Positions 1-6,517 of a stretch of 12,799 nt of DNA are shown one piece after another (within the stretch, counting starts at the first letter, position 1; every line of letters starts with the position of its first letter). Source of the DNA: Chitinophaga pinensis (lineage in GTDB: Bacteria > Bacteroidota > Bacteroidia > Flavobacteriales_D > Crocinitomicaceae); NCBI GenBank assembly GCA_945868555.1, contig CAMBMC010000041.1, positions 1-12,799 of the forward strand. Reading direction: 5' to 3'. Both the position numbers and the translations under genes were made by a program. The notes under the pieces were generated by a model. The model ran no database searches. It was not told where the DNA came from and was given only the letters and a program-made list of their open reading frames with translations.

Positions 1-852
1 ATGGGTTGGTTCCCAGGGTATGCAATTGACCTAGAGTCAGGTGCTCGCTTGTACATGGCCTTTGGTGAGTGCTCATTCTTGGGTGCTGAAAATGGTGCGG
101 ATATGATTTGGAATCCAACCGATCGTTTTGTCAATAGTGTCGGTTCTCCATTGTTGGGTGGTGTTCAACCTTTCTATGTATTTAGCTACAAACAAGCAAC
201 TATCAATAGCTACGTTTCTGGTTACGATTACCCGGCATACATCCCTTCTGAAGGCGAAAACAATACAACGAATGCGGTATACAAAAAATACCTTGAAGTA
301 ATGGATAACAACTCGGCTGCGAAGCGTGAGTTGTACGGAAGCTTAACTTGGGTGGCTTACCCGATGCTGACTCCGGGTCAAGACTTGTTGTCAACGGATG
401 TGAAAATTCGTTTGAGAATCAATAAGGAGTACAAAAACTTCGTTGGTTCAGGAGAAAACAACGGTAAACCAATGTATTCTTGGTCTATGGATGATATCTT
501 CACGGAAACAGCTAGTGCTGATGCCTTGACTAAAGCACTTAGCTTGATCAATGTGGTACCGAATCCTTACTACGCATTCTCTGAATACGAGCGTACGCGT
601 TTGGATACACGTGTGAAAATCACGAACCTTCCTGAGCGTTGTACGGTGAAAATCTACAGCTCAAACGGAAAGTTGGTTCGTACCTTCAAAAAAGACAGTC
701 CGATTACATCACTTGATTGGGATTTGAACAACTGGAAAGGTATTCCAGTGGCTGGTGGAGTGTATTTAATCCACGTGGAAGTGCCAGGAGCAGGAGAGGT
801 GATCCTCAAATTCTTCGGAGGTATGCGTCAAGTTGACTTACAAGGTACTTAA
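1..852 (+). CDS. C-terminal part of a large T9SS-type secreted/surface protein (partial)
   Basis: The 5' end lies outside the window. The ATG at position 1 is probably an internal Met, because the visible 283 residues begin in mid-domain (GWFPGYAIDLESGARL) with no signal peptide. Residues 1-170 match nothing I can name with certainty. Residues about 184-283 form a beta-sandwich module (VPNPYYAFSEYE, then VKIYSSNGKLVRTF, then GIPVAGGVYLIHVEV), which resembles the FlgD-like/T9SS C-terminal sorting folds of Bacteroidota surface proteins. The end (KFFGGMRQVDLQGT) is not the usual type A signal, so recognition by the T9SS translocon is inferred. The stop at 850-852 lies 22 bp before a PorV/PorQ-family gene, so the two are probably one operon. 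Such large proteins often sit beside PorV-like genes in this phylum. Substrate and activity are unknown. Confidence 0.7.
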   Translation: MGWFPGYAIDLESGARLYMAFGECSFLGAENGADMIWNPTDRFVNSVGSPLLGGVQPFYVFSYKQATINSYVSGYDYPAYIPSEGENNTTNAVYKKYLEVMDNNSAAKRELYGSLTWVAYPMLTPGQDLLSTDVKIRLRINKEYKNFVGSGENNGKPMYSWSMDDIFTETASADALTKALSLINVVPNPYYAFSEYERTRLDTRVKITNLPERCTVKIYSSNGKLVRTFKKDSPITSLDWDLNNWKGIPVAGGVYLIHVEVPGAGEVILKFFGGMRQVDLQGT

Positions 853-874
853 TTGATTTAAAAGAAATAGTGAA

Positions 875-1987
875 ATGAAAAGTTCAACAATGAATATAAA
901 GAACATCCTTTTCAGCGGAGCAATGGCGTTCAGTATGATCGCAACTGCAGGTAATGAAGACCGCGTGGGTTCTGCAGGTGCATCGCACTTGTTGGTGAAT
1001 CCATGGGCACGAAGCGCAGCTTTTGGTGATGCGGGTATTTCAAGTGTAAACGGGCTTGAAGCGACGTACATGAATATCGCTGGTCTTGCATTTACGGACA
1101 AAACTCAAATCAAGTTCAACTACAGCAACTGGATGGGTTCTGCGGGTATCTCAATGAATAGCGCAGGTATTGCTCAACGCATTTCTGAAACGGATGTCAT
1201 TGCAGTGAGTGTGCAATCGTTAAACTACGGTGATATTCCAATTACTACGGTAGCAAACCCTGAAGGAAACATCGGTTTCTTCTCTCCAAGAGCGAATATC
1301 TTCAACGTAGGTTATGCACGTGCGTTTTCTCAATCAATTTATGGGGGAATTAACTTCAAAGTGATTTCTTCAAGTATTTCCAACCTGAAATCTACAGGTA
1401 TGGCGATTGATGCAGGAATCCGCTACGTAACGGGTGAAAGAGATCAAATTAAGTTTGGTATCGCATTGAAAAATGTAGGTCCTGTAATGCGCTACAAAGG
1501 AGATGGACTTGCACAACAAGTGGATTACCTAAGTACTGGTTACACGGCATCTTTGGAGGAGCGTTCAGCAAACTTTGAAATGCCTTCGTTGTTGTCTATC
1601 GGTGGTTCTTATGATTTCCTTTTAGGTGGTCCTAAGTCAAAACCAGCGATAGGAACAAGTACTGAAACTTCAGCAGCTCAGCACAAATTGACTTTGGCAC
1701 TAGGATTTACAGCGAACTCATTCTCTTACGATCAATTCCGTCTCGGATTGGATTACGGAATGGTTGGTGAGAAAGTGGCATTTAACCTTCGTGGTGGTTT
1801 TGTGTACGAAAGAAACCTTCTTTCTGTTGAGAACCGTTCAAATGCATTGGTAGGGCCAACAGCTGGTTTCTCACTTGATGCTCTGGTAGGTGAAAACAAA
1901 ACAGCTTTGGGTATCGAATACTGCGCTCGTTTTGCAGGGATCTTCGGAATCATCCATACAATCGGTGCAACAATCGATTTGAAATAA
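875..1987 (+). CDS. PorV/PorQ-family outer-membrane beta-barrel protein
   Basis: The 370-residue product has an N-terminal export signal (basic MKSSTMNIKN, then a hydrophobic stretch to about residue 25), then the family's opening pattern (NEDRVGSAGASHLLVNPWARSAAFGDAG) and the nearby ATYMNIAGLAF. Alternating amphipathic strands rich in Gly, Asn and aromatics follow, as expected for a FadL-like 14-strand barrel. PorV is the outer-membrane shuttle that carries T9SS cargo to the PorU sortase, while PorQ is an accessory. Which subgroup this belongs to cannot be told here, and it may be a third paralogue dedicated to the protein encoded just upstream. An alternative start at 890 (MNIKNIL) would also leave a complete signal peptide; I kept 875 because the basic residues precede the hydrophobic core in both cases and the spacing to the upstream gene is short. 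A strong terminator follows at 2016-2049. Confidence 0.85.
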   Translation: MKSSTMNIKNILFSGAMAFSMIATAGNEDRVGSAGASHLLVNPWARSAAFGDAGISSVNGLEATYMNIAGLAFTDKTQIKFNYSNWMGSAGISMNSAGIAQRISETDVIAVSVQSLNYGDIPITTVANPEGNIGFFSPRANIFNVGYARAFSQSIYGGINFKVISSSISNLKSTGMAIDAGIRYVTGERDQIKFGIALKNVGPVMRYKGDGLAQQVDYLSTGYTASLEERSANFEMPSLLSIGGSYDFLLGGPKSKPAIGTSTETSAAQHKLTLALGFTANSFSYDQFRLGLDYGMVGEKVAFNLRGGFVYERNLLSVENRSNALVGPTAGFSLDALVGENKTALGIEYCARFAGIFGIIHTIGATIDLK

Positions 1988-2009
1988 TAAAAAGAATTTT
2001 CTACTTTTG
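1978..2009 (+). promoter_or_regulatory. Possible Bacteroidota sigma-A promoter for greA-hit
   Basis: TTTG at 1978-1981 and TACTTTTG at 2002-2009 are separated by 20 nt, matching the Bacteroidota consensus TTTG / TAnnTTTG. Its -33 part overlaps the end of the preceding coding sequence. Transcription would begin near 2015-2017, which is where the terminator hairpin starts, so the greA transcript would carry the hairpin at its 5' end. This is based on motif match alone. Confidence 0.4.
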
Positions 2010-2015
2010 AAATAC

Positions 2016-2049
2016 CAAGAGGGCCCTAGTGGCTCTCTTGTTTTTGTTT
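2016..2049 (+). terminator. Rho-independent terminator after the PorV/PorQ-family gene
   Basis: A 10-bp stem (CAAGAGGGCC at 2016-2025 with GGCTCTCTTG at 2031-2040, containing one G-U pair) closes a 5-nt loop (CTAGT), followed by the T-rich tract TTTTTGTTT. This is a textbook intrinsic terminator 28 bp after the stop codon. It should end the transcript of the two plus-strand surface-protein genes. Confidence 0.88.
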
Positions 2050-2072
2050 AATACCACCACAAGACGATAATT

Positions 2073-2546
2073 ATGTCACAGATAAGTTACTATACAGAGG
2101 AAGGTTTGAATAAGTTGAAGGAGGAGTTACACCAAATGAAAACGGTACAGCGCCCTTCTATTTCAGAACAAATCGCTGAAGCGCGAGACAAAGGTGACTT
2201 GTCTGAAAATGCAGAATACGACGCGGCGAAAGAAGCACAAGGATTGCTCGAAATGAAAATTTCTAAGCTTGAGGCGGTCATCTCAAATGCACGACTCATT
2301 GATGAGACGAACATCGATTCATCGAAAGTCCTTATTCTATCGAAGGTGAAAATTCGAAACCTTGCGAATGGGATGGAGATGGAATATACACTCGTTGCTG
2401 AAAATGAAGCAGATTTAAAAGCCAAAAAGATTTCTATTGATTCTCCAATTGGCAAAGGATTGCTCGGAAAGAAACAAGGTGATTTTGCTGATGTTCAAAC
2501 CCCAAACGGAATCATCAAGTTTGAAGTCGTGGAAATTTCCCGATAA
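2073..2546 (+). CDS. greA: Transcription elongation factor GreA
   Basis: GreA enters the secondary channel of backtracked RNA polymerase and stimulates cleavage of the extruded RNA 3' end. The 157-residue length is normal for the family. The N-terminal part (about residues 1-80) is the antiparallel coiled coil, and its tip carries the signature GDLSENAEYDAAKE with the metal-coordinating acidic pair at Asp42 and Glu45. The C-terminal part (about 85-157) is the FKBP-like domain, with the typical SPIGKGLLGKKQGD. The start at 2073 gives the standard N-terminus (MSQISYYTEEGLNKL). The gene is followed after 4 bp by a HIT-family gene, an arrangement I recall as common in Bacteroidota, and a possible promoter lies upstream at 1978-2009. 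The assignment is firm. Confidence 0.97.
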   Translation: MSQISYYTEEGLNKLKEELHQMKTVQRPSISEQIAEARDKGDLSENAEYDAAKEAQGLLEMKISKLEAVISNARLIDETNIDSSKVLILSKVKIRNLANGMEMEYTLVAENEADLKAKKISIDSPIGKGLLGKKQGDFADVQTPNGIIKFEVVEISR

Positions 2547-2550
2547 ACAG

Positions 2551-2952
2551 ATGAGCACCATTTTTTCTAAAATCATTTCAGGGGATATTCCTGCATTCAA
2601 GGTGGCTGAAAACGATGATTTCATGGCTTTCCTGGATATAAATCCCTTGCGTATGGGTCATACGCTTGTTATCCCGAAACAAGAGATCGATTATTTCTTC
2701 GATATCACACCTGATGACCTCGCCAAGTTGATGGAGTTTACGTCTTCAGTGGCCAAAGCAATAAAATTGGTTTTTCCGTGTAAGAAGATCGGTATGACTG
2801 TGATTGGTTTGGAGGTGCCACATGCACACATTCATCTGGTACCCATGGATGGGATTGCAGACATGAACTTTTCAGGACCAAAACTAAACCCTTCAATGGA
2901 GGAGTTGGATGAAGCAGCAAAACGCATCCGTGTGGCTATAGCCGCGAAATAA
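2551..2952 (+). CDS. HIT-family protein (HinT-like purine nucleotide phosphoramidase/hydrolase)
   Basis: HIT proteins of this branch hydrolyse AMP-linked phosphoramidates or related nucleotides in the cytoplasm. The 133-residue product starts MSTIFSKIISGDIPAFKVAEND, the standard HinT N-terminus, and carries the defining triad HAHIHLV at residues 91-97, where the middle His is the nucleophile. The frame stays open upstream to 2437, but that extension would lie inside greA, so the ATG at 2551 (4 bp after the greA stop) is the start. Translation is probably coupled to greA. The last 17 bp overlap the 3' end of the convergent acyltransferase gene on the other strand, leaving no room for a separate terminator between them. 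The exact substrate is unknown. Confidence 0.93.
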   Translation: MSTIFSKIISGDIPAFKVAENDDFMAFLDINPLRMGHTLVIPKQEIDYFFDITPDDLAKLMEFTSSVAKAIKLVFPCKKIGMTVIGLEVPHAHIHLVPMDGIADMNFSGPKLNPSMEELDEAAKRIRVAIAAK

Positions 2953-4252
2953 GCTGAAAAACTGCGCATCCAAGTACCAACATTCCACTCATCGCCTTGA
3001 ACGTCGTTAGAGGTGCATTACTTTTAGGTCGAAAAAATAAGGCATTGCAAAACTTCCGGTAGAATTCGGTCAATGCATCAATTCTGGAGGCAAACACTAC
3101 GAAAATCCCAATAAATACAACCGCAAAAGCAATTGTAATCCATGGTTGTCTGTAGGCATCAAGTTCTTGTGCACTCACCGAAGTAATGATCGTGTCAATT
3201 CCAAAGCCACTCACAGCACCATAGAGCACAATTAAGTGCAAAATAAAGATCGGCAAGGTATTTTGTCCTACAGCGAGCAATGTTTTGTTTATGGAGGTTT
3301 TATTGCGTGTTGCAAGGATCACGCACATAACTAGAACCAAAGCCATGGAAAAACGCAAAAAGAAGGAATCCATTAAACGGAAAAAGTGAATGGGTTTGTC
3401 CATGAAGTGACTCAAAACTGCGTCACAGGACAAACGAAACAAGACCTGGATGACAATCAACGAGATCGCAGCAATCAACAAGTTGCGGAGTCCATGTTTA
3501 GAAGTGGCATCAAATCCACGAGCAATCAAGGAGCCAATGAAAGCGCCACCAAGGACATAGCCACAAAAAGGAAATACGCTGAATACGCTGTGCTCTCCCC
3601 CAAAGAAATTATTGAATGCATCTGGTAGAAAAGGCAGTTGTGCGTGAGTATCGTAATACTGAACAATTACAGGTTGCATAAAAATACAGCTTAGCGCCGC
3701 AGCCATCAGAAAATGGGGAATATAGTGCATTTTCTTAATGAAATGTGCGAAGACATAAATGCCAATCGTGAGAAACAAACCAATCGCAATACAATGCAGG
3801 ATGTGAAAGGTGTAAAAGCGATCTCCGACAAGGTGTGTGAAATAAGTGAAGGGGTTGTAATGAAACTCTTTCGTAAATGCAATCCATTCTTCTGCCCATG
3901 TACCCGTATTTTTTACAATGGTTCTATAATTAATTTGTACCAAATAGGCCCAGCCCAATAAGGTCCCCACGCGAATTAACCCTTTCTTTACACGTTCTGA
4001 ATTGTATATATCACTGCCCTTTCGTTCAAGTAGATACATAAAAACCACACCTGTAATGGTAAGGAATAGTGGGGCCGTATTGCCACGGATTGCACCGAAA
4101 ATGGAATATGCCCAACCGTCTTTGTCCTTGAATTGCTGGTCGAGCCACATCACAATGAAGTGCCCCTCAAGCATAAGTAAAATGGAAATGGATCGTGTTA
4201 CATCAATGAAAAAAAGGCGGTCGGCGGATTTTTTTGGGTTCAGTTCTGCCAT
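2936..4252 (-). CDS. Integral-membrane acyltransferase B, HGSNAT-like (DUF1624/acyltransferase-3 type)
   Basis: The 438-residue polytopic membrane protein has about ten hydrophobic segments. After a short cytoplasmic N-terminus it has FIDVTRSISILLMLEGHF (Asp17, Arg20, His31), then IRGNTAPLFLTITG and FHILHCIAIG. These are the core motifs of the heparan-alpha-glucosaminide N-acetyltransferase catalytic domain, related to acyltransferase-3 proteins that move an acyl group from cytoplasmic acyl-CoA across the membrane to a sugar. A loop of about 45 residues (roughly 115-150, KNTGTWAEEW...) precedes the FHILHC motif and is mostly absent from paralogue A. Its ATG is 3 bp after the SGNH hydrolase stop, so it is the last gene of the five-gene block. 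The 3' end overlaps the HIT gene by 17 bp. Acceptor and acyl group are unknown. Confidence 0.8.
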   Translation of the reverse strand: MAELNPKKSADRLFFIDVTRSISILLMLEGHFIVMWLDQQFKDKDGWAYSIFGAIRGNTAPLFLTITGVVFMYLLERKGSDIYNSERVKKGLIRVGTLLGWAYLVQINYRTIVKNTGTWAEEWIAFTKEFHYNPFTYFTHLVGDRFYTFHILHCIAIGLFLTIGIYVFAHFIKKMHYIPHFLMAAALSCIFMQPVIVQYYDTHAQLPFLPDAFNNFFGGEHSVFSVFPFCGYVLGGAFIGSLIARGFDATSKHGLRNLLIAAISLIVIQVLFRLSCDAVLSHFMDKPIHFFRLMDSFFLRFSMALVLVMCVILATRNKTSINKTLLAVGQNTLPIFILHLIVLYGAVSGFGIDTIITSVSAQELDAYRQPWITIAFAVVFIGIFVVFASRIDALTEFYRKFCNALFFRPKSNAPLTTFKAMSGMLVLGCAVFQLISRL

Positions 4253-4255
4253 CTA

Positions 4256-5299
4256 TTAGCTTTTTTTCTTTTTGGGGTTTGAGGTCGCATATTTGTCGGA
4301 ATGCGAAACCGTAATTCTTTTTGAGATCACAAATTCATGACAATCCCGCACGACTGTTAATGTCACGATATAGGTTCCATTTTTTTCGTAATAGTGTTTC
4401 GGGTGGTATTTCTTTGAGACACTCCCGTCTCCAAAATCCCATAAGATCGAATTGTAATACTTCGTGCGGTTCTGAATGCTGATGTTTGTCCAATGTTCAC
4501 GTATACTGAAATCCATAATAGGAGGCATGGGCATTGGATGACTCAAACTATCCAATTTGAAATAGCTGGAATTATCCCGAATAATTTTACTCGCTGTACC
4601 AATGAGCGTCGCTTTCCAATCTTGGTTCAGTTTGATTGGCGAATAGTCACCATTGGAGGTTTTATTGTAAAATGCTGTATAAAAGGTCGTGGCAATCGTA
4701 TAGCTTCCATTGAAATTGGGATGCTGATTGTCTGACTCATACAGATTGATTTCGGGATGATTCTCGAGGATGTCTTTCCATACCAATCCGACAGGAACAA
4801 TAGGGTAGTCGAACTCGTGTTGCAAAAGTGTGTAACCATACAGGATGCGCGTCTGCATCTTATCGTATGTATTGTTTGCTTCTTGATCTGCAAAGCCATC
4901 TTTGTACCCCCAGGTCATGTAAAAATAGATTTGAGCACATGGACTAAAGGTTAAAACTGAGTCTATCAACTGACGCACATAAGGAATGGTTTCCGTCATG
5001 ATGACACTTGAGTCTTGGGCAAATTCTCTACTAAATCCTTGAATGACAACAATGTTCCAAGGTTTTGATTTCATCTTGGAGTAGGTAGTAGGTCGCTCAG
5101 AATGCTGCTTCAGTGTACTTCCGCTTACCGCAATTGAATCCGCATACACCGTTTGATTGTTGGCTTTTGCAATGCGTTCAAAAAGCTTAGGCATGTTGTT
5201 GTAATGCGTGTAACTATTCCCAATAAACAATACATTTTGATTCTGAGCAAAGGATTGAAAATTGGCAATAATGAAGATGAGAAGAAGCAGTCGTTTCAT
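4256..5299 (-). CDS. Exported SGNH/GDSL-type hydrolase with C-terminal PKD domain
   Basis: The 347-residue product has a clear Sec signal peptide (MKRLLLLIFIIANFQSFA, cut before QNQN). The catalytic fold follows at once: VLFIGNSYT with nucleophile Ser29, block II Gly60 in AVSGST, and the C-terminal dyad Asp190/His193 in SDNQHP. The block III residue that is usually Asn appears to be Gln87 (VVIQGFS), as in DUF4886-like relatives. A PKD domain occupies about residues 260-332, with WDFGDG at 287-292. The tail is lysine-rich (NPKKKKS) with no T9SS sorting domain, so periplasmic location is most likely. SGNH enzymes of this kind remove or transfer O-acyl groups on glycans. Lying 11 bp after acyltransferase A and 3 bp before acyltransferase B, it probably acts on the same acylated glycan. 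The substrate is unknown. Confidence 0.82.
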   Translation of the reverse strand: MKRLLLLIFIIANFQSFAQNQNVLFIGNSYTHYNNMPKLFERIAKANNQTVYADSIAVSGSTLKQHSERPTTYSKMKSKPWNIVVIQGFSREFAQDSSVIMTETIPYVRQLIDSVLTFSPCAQIYFYMTWGYKDGFADQEANNTYDKMQTRILYGYTLLQHEFDYPIVPVGLVWKDILENHPEINLYESDNQHPNFNGSYTIATTFYTAFYNKTSNGDYSPIKLNQDWKATLIGTASKIIRDNSSYFKLDSLSHPMPMPPIMDFSIREHWTNISIQNRTKYYNSILWDFGDGSVSKKYHPKHYYEKNGTYIVTLTVVRDCHEFVISKRITVSHSDKYATSNPKKKKS

Positions 5300-5310
5300 T
5301 GGCTCTGGTA

Positions 5311-6465
5311 TTATTTATTCTCTTTAGAAAATCGTTTTCGAATAGGAAAAACTATGCCTAAAATCCGATCATAAAACGCAGTCAATGGCTTAATGTAATA
5401 GACCATCACGGCAAACAGTGAAATAAATAGCGCCGCACCAATTGCTGCTTCATAGGGATTCAGTGAATTCATGTCACGTGAAATGAATTTAGCAATGCCA
5501 AAGTGAATGATGGCACCATAAAGTACAATCATGTGCACAACGAAAACAGGTAAGGTATTTCGACCCATGAAAATGAATAAATTGTCTTTGATGGTAAAAA
5601 GCTTTTCTACCAGCGACAAAATACCCAATACCATTAAAATCATCCCAAGGTTTTCGAACAACCAATTTCCACTTGCAAGATACTCAATCCCAAAGCCAAA
5701 TGAACGTGTCATGAAGTGGTGAACGAAGTATAAAAACTGGGTGGAAAAAAAGAACATCAAAAACCCAGTGGCAAGCAAAAATCCAGGGATGATCCATTTG
5801 CTTTTGTTCATCCATGCAGTATGCAGCAAAACACCTATACCCGCACCAAAGAAGGTATACCCCAAATGCGGCGCAAGGGGAAACATTGATCGATGGGATG
5901 GAGCATGAATGATGTTCTGAATGAAATTAGGCCAACCGTAGGGCCAAGGAATCACCCCCGCCTCGTTGCGTATTTTACTCAATGGCGCCCAAAAGGAGAA
6001 AATGACAAGCGAGAAGACTAAATAATACACCCAAAGCGGGATAACTTTGATCAAACGATACAAGCCGTATGTCAACAACAAGCCTAGTATTCCAAAACCT
6101 ATACATTGTAGAATGTGAAATCCTTTAGGCATCAATATATAGCCCCAAAACAGCAATTCTGCCACACGCTTAAATCCTTTTTTAACGCGTTCATTTCCGA
6201 AGAATGGTTCGCCTTTATTGGCATAAAGCAGATACACAAAAATTAATCCCGTCATGGTCAAGAACATAGGTGATGTGTACCCACGAATGATGTGCCAGCA
6301 GTCATACCAGAAAAAATCAGGATTCACAAAGTGAGCGTCCGGACTTCGAAAGCGTGACCCCAAGGTTTGATCCACAAAGTGCCCTTCAAGCATCAAAATA
6401 ATGGCAATTGAGCGCGCCATATCAATGAACATTAGTCGAGGACGCTTTACCGGTATCTTACTCAT
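5311..6465 (-). CDS. Integral-membrane acyltransferase A, HGSNAT-like (DUF1624/acyltransferase-3 type)
   Basis: I start the gene at the ATG whose last base is 6465, giving 384 residues (MSKIPVKRPRLMFIDMARS). The frame is open further upstream to 6663, but that part reads into the preceding gene and carries no family motif. The core motifs match acyltransferase B: FIDMARSIAIILMLEGHF (Asp15, Arg18, His29), IRGYTSPMFLTMTG, FHILQCIGFG and NTLPVFVVHMIVLYGA. About ten membrane spans are visible. It differs from B in lacking most of the loop before FHILQC (only WGYILMPKG lies between). The likely reaction is acyl transfer from cytoplasmic acyl-CoA to a periplasmic-side glycan, by analogy to the family. 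It follows the OmpA-domain gene by 52 bp and precedes the SGNH gene by 11 bp. Substrate unknown. Confidence 0.8.
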   Translation of the reverse strand: MSKIPVKRPRLMFIDMARSIAIILMLEGHFVDQTLGSRFRSPDAHFVNPDFFWYDCWHIIRGYTSPMFLTMTGLIFVYLLYANKGEPFFGNERVKKGFKRVAELLFWGYILMPKGFHILQCIGFGILGLLLTYGLYRLIKVIPLWVYYLVFSLVIFSFWAPLSKIRNEAGVIPWPYGWPNFIQNIIHAPSHRSMFPLAPHLGYTFFGAGIGVLLHTAWMNKSKWIIPGFLLATGFLMFFFSTQFLYFVHHFMTRSFGFGIEYLASGNWLFENLGMILMVLGILSLVEKLFTIKDNLFIFMGRNTLPVFVVHMIVLYGAIIHFGIAKFISRDMNSLNPYEAAIGAALFISLFAVMVYYIKPLTAFYDRILGIVFPIRKRFSKENK

Positions 6466-6517
6466 TGGATTCGTTAATTTGGCTGCAAAGGTATTAATTC
6501 GCACGGATGCATCCAAA

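Noticed and set aside
1..3. ATG at position 1 as the real start of the first gene
   Set aside because: No signal peptide follows, the sequence begins in mid-domain, and the window edge coincides with it by chance of cutting.
2437..2550. Upstream extension of the HIT gene
   Set aside because: It lies inside greA and the family N-terminus (MSTIFSKIISGDIPAF) begins at 2551.
3386..5374. Plus-strand reading frames of 65-85 codons opposite the acyltransferase and SGNH genes
   Set aside because: They have no recognisable motif and lie wholly opposite well-supported genes.
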